Origin: Acidovorax sp. CF316
GTDB lineage: Bacteria; Pseudomonadota; Gammaproteobacteria; Burkholderiales; Burkholderiaceae_C
Length of the DNA: 49,400 nucleotides
NCBI RefSeq assembly: GCF_000276605.1
Contig: NZ_AKJX01000272.1
Location: 1 to 49,400, forward strand
Direction of reading: 5' to 3'
A model generated the notes under the pieces. It was given only the letters and a program-made list of their open reading frames with translations. It was not told the DNA's origin and searched no databases. The translations under genes and the position numbers were made by a program. The stretch's first letter is position 1. Every line of letters starts with the position of its first letter. Shown in pieces: positions 36,007-43,975 of this stretch.

Positions 36007-36809
36007 TCGGTGCGCTCGCTTTCGTCCAGGCGCACCAGGCAATCGTCCATGCGCTGGCGCACCTGGGCGCTGTGCGCCAGTGCCCGCATCTGGGCGCGCT
36101 GGCACTCGGCGCGCAACCGGGCCGACTGCGGCTGCAAGGCCCAGAGCGTGGCCAGCCAGCCCAGCAGGCCGGCAGTGGCCAGCACCAGCACCGCCATGGC
36201 GCCCAGCGTGAGCGTGTGCCCATCGGGCTGCCACACGGCAAGCCGAAAGCGCACGGGCTGGGTGGCATACGTGGCGCTGATGTGGCCCACGACCTCGCCA
36301 AAGGCGTTGTGCAGGGGAAAGCCCATGATGGCCTCTCCAGGGAGCGCTGCGCTCCATATCCGGTCCTGGCGCGCACCGGTCTCGGCCGCCCGGGCCGCAC
36401 GGGGCTGCAGCGCCTCGCCGATGGCACCCCGGTCGGTGCTGAACAGGGCAATGCCCGCGCGGTCCACCACGTCGATGGCGTACAGCTGGGTGTCACTGGC
36501 CAGGGCCCGCTCCAGCCGGGGCTGGATGCCGCGGTGGTCGGGCAGGTCGAAGCCCAGCGCCAGGTCGCCCTCGATGGCATCCTGCAGCTCCACCAGCGTC
36601 AATGACAGGCGCGAGCGCTGGATCTGCGCCTCTTCCTGTGCGCGCACGTCCAGCAGCAGGCTGGCGATCAGTGCGATGCCGGCCAGCACGATCAACAGCC
36701 ACAGCCCGCCGAGCTCCCACAGCGCGGCGAGCGTGGGCTTGGCCGCCACGGCGGTGCTGGCAGTCTGTGGCGATGGGGGCGAGGAAAGCGTTGGCATGGT
36801 CCGGCTCAT
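36003..36809 (-). CDS. Small two-helix membrane sensor protein
   Basis: This 268-residue protein (or 264 if it starts at 36797) has a helix at about 34-54, an extracytoplasmic module (about 56-200) and a second helix near 203-225, ending in a 40-residue charged cytoplasmic tail. The module includes LQDAIEGDLALGFDLPDHRG (75-94) and YAIDVVDRAGIALFSTDRG (110-128), similar to modules in the two MFS-type fusions of the locus. It has no kinase, phosphatase or cyclase domain, so it must act through protein contact. It is the first gene of the sensor / sensor-MFS / PP2C unit and is divergent from the RsbW-like kinase gene with 83 bases between. The function is unknown. Confidence 0.75.
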   Translation of the reverse strand: MSRTMPTLSSPPSPQTASTAVAAKPTLAALWELGGLWLLIVLAGIALIASLLLDVRAQEEAQIQRSRLSLTLVELQDAIEGDLALGFDLPDHRGIQPRLERALASDTQLYAIDVVDRAGIALFSTDRGAIGEALQPRAARAAETGARQDRIWSAALPGEAIMGFPLHNAFGEVVGHISATYATQPVRFRLAVWQPDGHTLTLGAMAVLVLATAGLLGWLATLWALQPQSARLRAECQRAQMRALAHSAQVRQRMDDCLVRLDESERTE

Positions 36810-36892
36810 GCCACAATGCTTTGGCGACCCACCGGACCGCGGCGCAGACGGCGCCCGCAGGTGCAGCCCCAGGTTTCAGCGCGCAGACACCT

Positions 36893-37339
36893 ATGAATCC
36901 ACCGCTCGAATGGCAGCAGACCCTGTACGGCACCGTAGCCGAGCTTCCCGCTTTCTTCGAGCGGCTGGAGGCCTGGGCCGACGACAACGGCGTGCCGATG
37001 CCCCTGGCTTCGTCCTTCGGGCTGATGCTCGACGAGTTGCTGACCAATGTGGCCATGCATGGCTACGAGGGACAGGGCGGCCTGGTGGAGGTGAGTTTGC
37101 GCTTCGATGCGCCGGCCCGCCTGCAGGCCGTGTTGCGCGACCATGGGCGGGCATTCGACCCCACCACCTTGGCGGCACCCGACGTGGGGGCCTCGCTCGA
37201 TGATCGGGACATGGGTGGCCTGGGCGTGCATTTCGTGCAGAGGTTGGCGGATCGGTTCGAGTATCGGCGCGACGGTGAGGTCAACGAGGTCACCGTGTCG
37301 CGCTGCCTGCCAGCCGCAGGGGCGGCGCAAGCGCATTGA
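36893..37339 (+). CDS. RsbW-like serine kinase / anti-sigma regulatory factor (HATPase_c_2)
   Basis: This 148-residue GHKL ATPase has the N-box MLDELLTNVAMHGYEG, G1 box DHGRAFDP and G2 segment DDRDMGGLGVHFVQRLADRF, with no histidine-phosphotransfer domain. That composition is typical of RsbW/SpoIIAB-like switch kinases which phosphorylate STAS antagonists and bind a sigma factor or other output protein. The antagonist (26981-27313) and phosphatase (31965-34049) are the only matching partners in the window. It is divergent from the small sensor gene, so the two operons probably share a regulatory region. The output it restrains is not evident; the GGDEF protein encoded next is one candidate. 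Confidence 0.9.
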   Translation: MNPPLEWQQTLYGTVAELPAFFERLEAWADDNGVPMPLASSFGLMLDELLTNVAMHGYEGQGGLVEVSLRFDAPARLQAVLRDHGRAFDPTTLAAPDVGASLDDRDMGGLGVHFVQRLADRFEYRRDGEVNEVTVSRCLPAAGAAQAH

Positions 37340-37627
37340 ATTGTTAACAAAGTGTGCAAGCGTATCATTGTGCCCGCCGCGCGGCTGTCGTTTGTTCGCC
37401 TCGCCCCGGGCTTTTTCTGATCCCGCAGAGGCCTTTTTCGGCTGCGCCGGGCCCGGCACCCAGGGCTGCGGCCGGTCGCTGTCGGGCGGCGGCCCCGTGG
37501 TGCCGACACCCGCCCTGCCCCGACCAGGGACGCTGGCCCTGGCGGTGCTGCGCGGCCGGCCACGGACTGGCAGGCGCCTGCGGCACCCACTGAACATGCG
37601 GCCTGCCGCAAATGAGGAGAACACCCT
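37340..37627. other. 288-base gap between kinase and GGDEF genes, no gene seen
   Basis: No coding signal was found. A perfect 10-base palindrome TTGTTAACAA lies at 37341-37350, right after the kinase stop, and TATCAT at 37362-37367 could be a -10 for the GGDEF gene, although the spacing to a -35 is poor. AGGAG at 37615-37619 is the ribosome-binding site that decides the GTG start at 37628. The rest is G/C-rich and featureless. Confidence 0.5.
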
Positions 37628-38383
37628 GTGACCCCTGCCGAGACCGACGACCTCTTCCTGCAGCGCCTGTGCGACGTCATGCAGCGCATCGCCCAGCAGG
37701 GTGACCTGCGCGCCATCGGGCCGCTCATGGACATGACGGGCGAGCGGCCCGAGGAAAGCGTGCAGGCCCGGCTGGCCGAGGCCTTCGCCCACATGGTGGT
37801 CAAGCTGGAGGCGCGCGAGTTCGAGCTCGAGTGCCGCATTTCCGACCTGGACCAGACCCGCCGCGAGCTGGAGGCCGCCAACCTGGACCCGCTGACCGGC
37901 CTGCCCAACCGCATGATCGCGCGCGACCGGTTGCGCCAGGCGCTGACCGATGCCAACACGCGCCAGGGGCTGCTCACGGTGCTGTTCCTGGACCTGGACA
38001 AGTTCAAGCAGGTCAACGACACCATGGGCCATGCCGCTGGCGACGAGCTGCTGTGCCTGGTGACGCAGCGCCTGCGCGGCTGCCTGCGCGATGGCGACAC
38101 GCTGGCACGCCTGGGCGGAGACGAGTTCCTGTGCGTGCTGCCCGGTGCCAGCGCCGACGACGCGCAGGGCGTGGCCAACCGCATGGTGGCGGCGCTGACA
38201 GACCGCTTCCAGCTCGCCGTCGGCGGCGCGGACATCGGCACCAGCATTGGCCTGTCGCATTTCCCCGACCATGGGCGTGGCGTGGACGAACTGATCGCCC
38301 ATGCCGACGCCGGCCTGTACGAGGCCAAGCGCAACGGCCGCAACCGCTGGTGCTACGCGCCGGCCGGTGCCACCGCGGCCTGA
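37628..38383 (+). CDS. Cytoplasmic diguanylate cyclase (GGDEF)
   Basis: This 251-residue protein has a helical N-terminus (about 1-85, ending in the coiled coil EFELECRISDLDQTRRELEA) and a GGDEF domain: LDPLTGLPNRMIARDRLRQA, LDLDKFKQVNDTMGHAAGDE, the canonical active-site segment RLGGDEFLCVL and a terminal AGLYEAKRNGRNRW. Synthesis of c-di-GMP is predicted. The start is a GTG with AGGAG 8 bases upstream. The N-terminal helical domain has no PAS, GAF or membrane segment, so it is likely to be regulated by a protein partner. Lying directly after the RsbW-like kinase gene, it could be the output of the partner-switching system, as HsbD is for HsbA in Pseudomonas (inference). Confidence 0.92.
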   Translation: MTPAETDDLFLQRLCDVMQRIAQQGDLRAIGPLMDMTGERPEESVQARLAEAFAHMVVKLEAREFELECRISDLDQTRRELEAANLDPLTGLPNRMIARDRLRQALTDANTRQGLLTVLFLDLDKFKQVNDTMGHAAGDELLCLVTQRLRGCLRDGDTLARLGGDEFLCVLPGASADDAQGVANRMVAALTDRFQLAVGGADIGTSIGLSHFPDHGRGVDELIAHADAGLYEAKRNGRNRWCYAPAGATAA

Positions 38384-38431
38384 GCCTGCCCAGCCCAGCC
38401 CTGCGCGGCGGCGGCGCCTCGGGGCGGTGCC

Positions 38432-39187
38432 TCAGTACGGTGGCGCCGTCTCGGCCGACAGGTCCAGGCTGCGCATTAGCTTGATCCATTCGTACGGTGT
38501 GAGGTGGGGCTTGACGCTGTCGAGCACCGCCGCGAACACCGGTGCCGGCGCATGGGCGCGCATGTCGGCCAGCATCGCGGTGCGCTCGGGCGGCGACATG
38601 AAGGGCACCAGCCAGCGCAGGATGGCCATCATTTCCTCGGGCGGGATGGAGGCCACCAGCGCGTTGTGCACTTCCACCAGCTCCGCATCGCTGTAGTGCG
38701 CCCAGAGCACGCCGTTGTGCGTGGTCTCCTCGGCGTGCATGTGCTCGAAGTTGTGGGCGATGAACAGCGCCAGCTGGCGGTACAGCGCCTGGGTGGCCAC
38801 GGGCCGCGCCGCGGGCGCGCAGCCCAGCAGCTGCGTGACGCCGGCGGCCAGCGCGGTGATGGCTGCCTCGTGCTCGCCATGCTCGCCTTCGAGCACGCGG
38901 GCCGCACCCGGGGCGCGGGCCTCGATGGCCGTGTGCACGAAGGCGTTTTCATGCTGCAGGTGCGAACGGCACAGGTCCAGCAGGTCCATCACGCGCTCGC
39001 AATGGCTGGCAAATTCGTCGTCGTCCGTCACATCCATGCGGCCCAGGGCCAGCAGGGTGTGGGCCATGACGGCGCGCAAGGCCTTGTGGATGCCGGCATA
39101 CATGTCCATGCGCGGCGCGCCAAGGGATGCCGAGGGATCGGCATGGGCCGAGATCAGGGCCGAGATTTCGCGGGGGTCGATGTTCAT
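38432..39187 (-). CDS. Hemerythrin-like domain protein
   Basis: This 251-residue helical protein has a His/Glu pattern compatible with a hemerythrin-type di-iron site: GIHKALRAVMAHTLL near residue 32, LCRSHLQHENAFVHTAIEAR near 73-92, GEHGEHEAAITAL near 102, and LFIAHNFEHMHAEETTHNGV near 142-161. After this comes an extra helical region (SDAELVEVHNALVASIPPEE to the end) not found in minimal hemerythrins. Bacterial members bind O2, NO or iron and often act in redox or stress responses. It is transcribed in the same direction as the GMC oxidoreductase gene upstream, 178 bases away, so a separate promoter is likely. The assignment rests on the His spacing. Confidence 0.75.
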   Translation of the reverse strand: MNIDPREISALISAHADPSASLGAPRMDMYAGIHKALRAVMAHTLLALGRMDVTDDDEFASHCERVMDLLDLCRSHLQHENAFVHTAIEARAPGAARVLEGEHGEHEAAITALAAGVTQLLGCAPAARPVATQALYRQLALFIAHNFEHMHAEETTHNGVLWAHYSDAELVEVHNALVASIPPEEMMAILRWLVPFMSPPERTAMLADMRAHAPAPVFAAVLDSVKPHLTPYEWIKLMRSLDLSAETAPPY

Positions 39188-39365
39188 CGCTTTGCTCTTC
39201 TTTCATGCTGCCCTTGCGGGCCGTTGCCACACCGTCTCTTGCGGTGTTCGGCCGGGTGCACCATGCACCCGCAGCCGATGAAAGAAGTCTAGGAAAGCGC
39301 GGCGTTTTCGCCTGTGAAGAACTTCCGCTTTTCGCGCCCCGCGGCCGGCCCCTGCGTGACATCCA

Positions 39366-40958
39366 TCACGCTGCGGCGCGCAGCATGTCGACGGCCTTCT
39401 CGGCGATCATCACCGTGGGTGCGTTGGTGTTGCCGCTCACGATGCGCGGCATGATGGAGGCGTCCACCACGCGCAGGCCCTGCAGGCCGTGCACGCGCAA
39501 CTGCGCATCCACCACGTCGAGCGGACCCGGCCCCATGCGGCAGGTGCCCACGGGGTGGTAGATGGTGTCGGCGTACTGGCGGATGAACTGCTCGATCTGC
39601 GCGGGGGTCTGCGCGCCGGCCGATGCGGGCAGTTCGCGCGCACCGAAACGCGCCAGCGCCGGCTGGGCCAGGATCTCGCGCAGGCGCTGGAAGCCGCGCA
39701 CCATGCGCTGCATGTCGTCAGCGTCTTCGAGGAAGCGCGGGTCCACCAGCGGCAGGGCCATCGGGTCCTTGGTGGCCAGCGCCACCGAGCCCCGGCTGCG
39801 CGGCTGCAGCAGGCACACATGGGCCGAATAGCCATGGCCCAGCACGGTCTTGCGGCCATGGTCCACGAGCTTGCCGATCACGAAGTGCAGCTGCAGGTCG
39901 GGCGCGGCCTCGGCCGGATCGCTCTTGATGAAGCCGCCGGCCTCGGCAAAATTGGTGGTCAGCATGCCGGTGCGGCTGCGCCGCCATTCGAGCACGCCGA
40001 GCAGTTGGCTCCACATGCCCGAGGGCGAGATGCCGAACAGGTCCTTGAGCGCTGGCGCATTGAACACCTGCACCAGGTCCGGGTGGTCATGCAGGTGCTG
40101 GCCCACGCCCGGCAGGTCGTGCAGCACCGCAATGCCGTGGCGCTGCAGGTGCGCGGCTGGGCCCACGCCCGAGAGCATGAGCAACTGCGGCGACAGCAGT
40201 GCACCCGCGCTGAGCAGCACCTCGCGGCCGGCACGCACCTCGTGCAGCGCACCGCCCTGGTGGTATTCCACACCCACGGCGCGCTGGCCCTCGAACAGGA
40301 TGCGCGTGGCGTGCGCGCCGGTGATCACCTGCAGGTTGCTGCGCGAGAGGTACGGCGTGAGGTAGCCCTTGGCCGCGCTGTGGCGCTCGCCATTCTTATG
40401 CGTCACCTGGTACATGCCCACGCCTTCCTGCGAGGCGCCGTTGAAGTCGGTGTTGTGCGGGTGGCCGGCCTGCACGCCGGCCTCGTTGAAGAACTGGCTG
40501 AAGCGGTTGGGCGAGCGCAGATCGGCCACGTTCAAGGGTCCACCCTCCCCATGCCAGGCATCGGCGCCGCGCTCGTTGTTCTCGGCCTTGAGGAAATAGG
40601 GCTTGACGTCTTCCCAGCCCCAACCCGGGTTGCCCTGTTCGGCCCAATGGTCGTAGTCGGCGTGCTGGCCGCGGATGTAGACCATGGCGTTGATCGAGCT
40701 CGATCCGCCCAGCACCTTGCCGCGCGGCTGGTAGCCCTGGCGGCCGTTGAGCGCGGCCTGCGGCGTGGTGTTCTGGCCCCAGCCGTTGAGCTCGAACTTG
40801 GCCATCACGGCCAGGCCCGCCGGACAGTGGATGAGCACGCTCTTGTCGGCGGGCCCGGCTTCGAGCAGGCACACGCGCACGGCGGGGTCTTCGGTGAGCC
40901 GGCCGGCCAGCACGGAGCCGGCCGAGCCGCCCCCGATCACGATGTAGTCGAACAACAT
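39366..40958 (-). CDS. GMC-family FAD alcohol/choline dehydrogenase (AlkJ/BetA-like)
   Basis: This 530-residue flavoprotein has the ADP-binding motif DYIVIGGGSAGSVLAGRL at the N-terminus, GMC signature 1 GKVLGGSSSINAMVYIRGQH (about 81-100), signature 2 LSAGALLSPQLLMLSGVGP (about 255-273), and the catalytic His in YHPVGTCRMG with Asn in GNTNAPTVMIAEKA near the C-terminus. It oxidises primary alcohols with FAD, passing electrons to the respiratory chain in AlkJ-like members. Length and motif order are normal. It is divergent from a 3-hydroxybutyryl-CoA dehydrogenase gene (126-base shared region), so it may feed alcohol-derived acids into beta-oxidation. BetA-type choline oxidation is less likely without betB or betI nearby. 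Confidence 0.9.
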   Translation of the reverse strand: MLFDYIVIGGGSAGSVLAGRLTEDPAVRVCLLEAGPADKSVLIHCPAGLAVMAKFELNGWGQNTTPQAALNGRQGYQPRGKVLGGSSSINAMVYIRGQHADYDHWAEQGNPGWGWEDVKPYFLKAENNERGADAWHGEGGPLNVADLRSPNRFSQFFNEAGVQAGHPHNTDFNGASQEGVGMYQVTHKNGERHSAAKGYLTPYLSRSNLQVITGAHATRILFEGQRAVGVEYHQGGALHEVRAGREVLLSAGALLSPQLLMLSGVGPAAHLQRHGIAVLHDLPGVGQHLHDHPDLVQVFNAPALKDLFGISPSGMWSQLLGVLEWRRSRTGMLTTNFAEAGGFIKSDPAEAAPDLQLHFVIGKLVDHGRKTVLGHGYSAHVCLLQPRSRGSVALATKDPMALPLVDPRFLEDADDMQRMVRGFQRLREILAQPALARFGARELPASAGAQTPAQIEQFIRQYADTIYHPVGTCRMGPGPLDVVDAQLRVHGLQGLRVVDASIMPRIVSGNTNAPTVMIAEKAVDMLRAAA

Positions 40959-41084
40959 GTTTTTTGTCTCCAGGCCATGCGCAGAGCCTTTGCCGCGCAC
41001 GGACCCGATGGACCATAACCGAACGGGCGTGCGATTCGGCTTACCATGCTGCCCGTCTGTTTCACTTTGAAGAGAGCTCTCTAT

Positions 41085-41933
41085 ATGACGATTCAAACGG
41101 TTGGCATCATCGGCGCGGGCACCATGGGCAACGGCATTGCGCAGGCCTGTGCGGTCTCGGGCATCGACGTGGTGATGGTGGACATCTCCGATGCCGCAGT
41201 GCAAAAGGGCCTGGCCACCGTGGCCGGCAGCCTGGACCGCCTGATCAAGAAGGACAAGATCACGGCCGCCGACAAGGATGCAGCGCTGGCGCGCATCAAG
41301 GTCTCCACGAGCTACGACGACCTCAAGGCCGCCCAGTTGGTGATCGAGGCCGCCACCGAGAACTACGAGCTCAAGCTCAAGATCCTGAAGCAGGTGGATG
41401 CGCTGGTGGCGCCCGAGGTGCTGATCGCGTCGAACACCTCCTCGATCTCCATCACCAAGCTGGCGGCCGCCACCTCGCGCGCCGACCGCTTCATCGGCAT
41501 GCACTTCTTCAACCCCGTTCCCATGATGGCGCTGGTGGAGATCATCCGCGGCCTGCAGACCAGCGATGCCACGCACGACGCCGTGAAGGCCCTGGCCGAG
41601 GCCCTGGGCAAGAGCCCCATCACCGTGAAGAACGCGCCCGGCTTCGTGGTGAACCGCATCCTGGTGCCCATGATCAACGAGGCCTTCTTCGTGCTGGCCG
41701 AAGGCCTGGCAACGCCCGAGGACATCGACGCCGGCATGAAGCTCGGCTGCAACCAGCCCATCGGCCCGCTGGCGCTGGCCGACATGATCGGCCTGGACGT
41801 GTGCCTGGCCGTGATGGACGTCTACCTCACCGAGTTCGGCGACAGCAAGTACCGCCCCTGCCCGCTGCTCAAGGAAATGGTGGCCGCCGGCCGCCTGGGC
41901 CGCAAGACCGGCCAGGGTGTCTACACCTACTGA
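41085..41933 (+). CDS. 3-hydroxybutyryl-CoA dehydrogenase
   Basis: This 282-residue enzyme oxidises (S)-3-hydroxybutyryl-CoA with NAD. The Rossmann motif GIIGAGTMGNGIAQACA begins at residue 7. The catalytic region contains NTSSISITKLAAATSRADRF and HFFNPVPMMALVEIIRG (the active His and partner residues), and the C-terminal dimer domain contains KNAPGFVVNRILVPMINEAF and DAGMKLGCNQPIGPLALADM. Length and motifs match Hbd/PaaH. An in-frame ATG at 41046 is rejected because 41085 gives the standard MTIQTVGIIG start. It is followed after 83 bases by a crotonase gene, so a beta-oxidation or phenylacetate-type role is likely. The exact pathway cannot be read. Confidence 0.94.
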   Translation: MTIQTVGIIGAGTMGNGIAQACAVSGIDVVMVDISDAAVQKGLATVAGSLDRLIKKDKITAADKDAALARIKVSTSYDDLKAAQLVIEAATENYELKLKILKQVDALVAPEVLIASNTSSISITKLAAATSRADRFIGMHFFNPVPMMALVEIIRGLQTSDATHDAVKALAEALGKSPITVKNAPGFVVNRILVPMINEAFFVLAEGLATPEDIDAGMKLGCNQPIGPLALADMIGLDVCLAVMDVYLTEFGDSKYRPCPLLKEMVAAGRLGRKTGQGVYTY

Positions 41934-42016
41934 CGACCCCAGGCGCGCTGTCCCCCCGGGGACGGCGCGCCCATCGCGTTGGGTTTTCAATCATGGGCAA
42001 GGAGACATTTGCGCCC

Positions 42017-42838
42017 ATGACCAGCAGCATCACCCCCACCACGCCCCCGGCCGAAGGCTGTATCGACACCCAGGTGCTCGGCCACATCCTGCTGATCGGC
42101 ATCAACCGCCCGGCCAAGCGCAACGGCTGGACGCCGCCCATGTTCCGCCAACTGGCCGAGGCCTATACCCGGCTGGACGATGACCCCGAGCTGCGTGTGG
42201 GCGTGCTGCACGCCTTTGGCGACCACTTCACGGCCGGCCTGGACCTGCCGGCGGTGAGCGCCTACATGCAGCGCGGCGAGAAGGCCATCCCCGAAGGCAT
42301 GGTGGAGCCGCACGACTACGGCCTGCCCGGCTACCGTCGCCGCACCAAACCCATGGTGGTGGCGGTCAAGGGCATCTGCTTCACGGTGGGCATCGAGCTC
42401 ATGCTGGGCGCCGACATCGTGGTCGCGGCCGACGACTGCCGCTTTGCGCAGATGGAGGTGCAGCGCGGCATCATGGCCACGGGCGGCGCCACGCTGCGCA
42501 TGGCCGAGCGCGCCGGCACCGGCAACGCCCTGCTGCACCTGCTGACCGCCGACGAGTTCGGCAGCGCCGAGGCCCTGCGCCTGAACTTCGTGCAGAAAGT
42601 GGTGCCCGCAGCGCAGGTGCTCGACGAGGCCCTGTCCATCGCCCGGCGCATCGAGGCCCAGGCCCCGATGGCCGTGGTGGCCACCCGGCTCAACGTGCTC
42701 AAGGCCATCGAGCAGGGCCAGGCGGCCGCGGTGGCCGAATTCATCCCCGTGCAGAAGCAACTGGCCAACAGCGAGGATGCGGCCGAGGGCGTGCGCGCCT
42801 TCGTGGAACGCCGCCCTGCCCGCTTCACGGGCCGCTGA
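42017..42838 (+). CDS. Crotonase (enoyl-CoA hydratase/isomerase family)
   Basis: This 273-residue protein has the crotonase fold: the N-terminal GHILLIGINRPAKRNGWTPP, the oxyanion-hole segment HAFGDHFTAGLDLPAVSA, and GIELMLGADIVVAADDCRFA with Glu in QMEVQRGI at the position of the first catalytic Glu of enoyl-CoA hydratase. The second catalytic Glu position is not conserved (GTGNALLHLL), and the usual PGAGGTQRL is MATGGATLRM, so strict hydratase activity is uncertain; an isomerase or another acyl-CoA reaction is possible. The start at 42017 follows AAGGAG with a somewhat long 12-base spacing, and ATG at 41993 is an alternative. It lies downstream of the hydroxybutyryl-CoA dehydrogenase gene. 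Confidence 0.85.
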   Translation: MTSSITPTTPPAEGCIDTQVLGHILLIGINRPAKRNGWTPPMFRQLAEAYTRLDDDPELRVGVLHAFGDHFTAGLDLPAVSAYMQRGEKAIPEGMVEPHDYGLPGYRRRTKPMVVAVKGICFTVGIELMLGADIVVAADDCRFAQMEVQRGIMATGGATLRMAERAGTGNALLHLLTADEFGSAEALRLNFVQKVVPAAQVLDEALSIARRIEAQAPMAVVATRLNVLKAIEQGQAAAVAEFIPVQKQLANSEDAAEGVRAFVERRPARFTGR

Positions 42839-42973
42839 CGGCAAGCCTGGCAACGCTGGCCCGTCGTTGCCACCCCTTGCTTGCGCACGCACGCGCTCCA
42901 TGCGTGAATAGCACCTTTGGCCAGAACGCGCAGCACGCACCCCTGAAAACAGACTCAGCAACAAAAGATTACA

Positions 42974-42999
42974 CAATTCAATTGCACGCAATTTAATTC
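42974..42999. promoter_or_regulatory. Two OhrR-type operator palindromes in front of ohrR
   Basis: CAATTCAATTG (42974-42984) is a perfect palindrome and CAATTTAATTC (42989-42999) is a near copy 15 bases on. Both match the AATT-N-AATT core of OhrR boxes. They lie 19-44 bases before the ohrR start, so OhrR probably represses its own promoter, and ohr through it. Confidence 0.65.
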
Positions 43000-43017
43000 C
43001 GGCGCACAATTCATCCC

Positions 43018-43485
43018 ATGGCACGCAGCAACCCTTCCACCCACACCCCCAGCCCAGCCTTGCTGCGCCTGGACAACCAGGTGTGCTTCGCGCTGTACTC
43101 CGCCTCGCTGGCCATGACCAAGCTGTACAAGCCGCTGCTCGAAACCGTGGGTCTGACCTACCCCCAGTACCTGGTGATGCTGGTGCTGTGGGAGCAGGAC
43201 GGCGTGACCGTCTCCGAACTCGGCGAGCGCCTGTTCCTCGACTCGGGCACGCTTACCCCGCTGCTCAAGCGCCTGGAAACCTCGGGCCTGATTGCCCGCA
43301 TCCGCGACGCCCAGGACGAACGCCGCGTGCGCATCAGCCTCACGGCCCCGGGCCGGGCGCTGCGCGACAAGGCCGAGGCGATTCCACCCTGCGTGCTCGA
43401 AAGCAGCCAGTGCACCCTGCCCGAGCTGACCGCCCTGACCGGGCAGCTCAAGACCTTCCGCGACCGGATCCAACCGCCGCGCTGA
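43018..43485 (+). CDS. ohrR: Organic-peroxide-sensing repressor OhrR (MarR family)
   Basis: This 155-residue winged-helix repressor has the peroxide-sensing Cys23 in [13 protein letters not shown], the conserved Tyr region [14 protein letters not shown], recognition helix [13 protein letters not shown] and wing [10 protein letters not shown]. Cys125 and Cys132 near the C-terminus would make it a two-Cys type, as in Xanthomonas, where an intersubunit disulfide forms after oxidation by organic hydroperoxides and releases DNA. Two operator-like palindromes precede the gene. It is followed after 70 bases by ohr on the same strand, the usual pairing, so oxidation of OhrR induces the peroxidase. 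Confidence 0.95.
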   Translation: MARSNPSTHTPSPALLRLDNQVCFALYSASLAMTKLYKPLLETVGLTYPQYLVMLVLWEQDGVTVSELGERLFLDSGTLTPLLKRLETSGLIARIRDAQDERRVRISLTAPGRALRDKAEAIPPCVLESSQCTLPELTALTGQLKTFRDRIQPPR

Positions 43486-43555
43486 CCCTTTTTTGTTCAG
43501 TTCCCACCCCGTCCGCATTCAGGACATTCATTCACCCACTGCAAAGGAAGACACC

Positions 43556-43972
43556 ATGACGCAACTCGAAAAAGTCCTCTACACCGCCAAGGCCCACGTA
43601 ACCGGTGGCCGTGATGGCGCCGCCAAGACCGACGACGGCCGGCTGGATGTCAAGCTGTCCTCGCCCGGCACCTCCGGCACCGGCACCAACCCCGAGCAGC
43701 TGTTCGCCTCGGGCTACGCCGCCTGCTTCATCGGCGCCATGAAGGCCGTCGGCGGCAAGATCGGCATCCCCGTGCCGCAGGACGTCTCCATCGACGCCGA
43801 AGTCGACCTGGGCCCCATCCCGAACGCCTATGGCATCGCCGCCCGCCTGAAGATCAGCCTGCCCGGCCTGGACACCGCCACGGCCCAGAAGCTGGTGGAC
43901 GCAGCCCACCAGGTCTGCCCCTACTCCAACGCCACGCGCGGCAACATCGACGTGACCATCACGCTGGCGTAA
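43556..43972 (+). CDS. ohr: Organic hydroperoxide reductase Ohr
   Basis: This 138-residue enzyme reduces fatty-acid and other organic hydroperoxides using lipoyl-bound thiols. All catalytic residues are visible: Arg19 (TGGRDG), Glu47 (NPEQLF), peroxidatic Cys57 (GYAACFIGA) and resolving Cys121 (HQVCPYSNATRGN). Length and sequence match canonical Ohr. The ribosome-binding site AAGGA precedes the ATG at 43556. It is flanked by ohrR upstream and a DUF1304 membrane protein 3 bases downstream. The complete Cys pair contrasts with the OsmC-like protein at 15094, which has lost the second Cys. Confidence 0.97.
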   Translation: MTQLEKVLYTAKAHVTGGRDGAAKTDDGRLDVKLSSPGTSGTGTNPEQLFASGYAACFIGAMKAVGGKIGIPVPQDVSIDAEVDLGPIPNAYGIAARLKISLPGLDTATAQKLVDAAHQVCPYSNATRGNIDVTITLA

Positions 43973-43975
43973 GCC

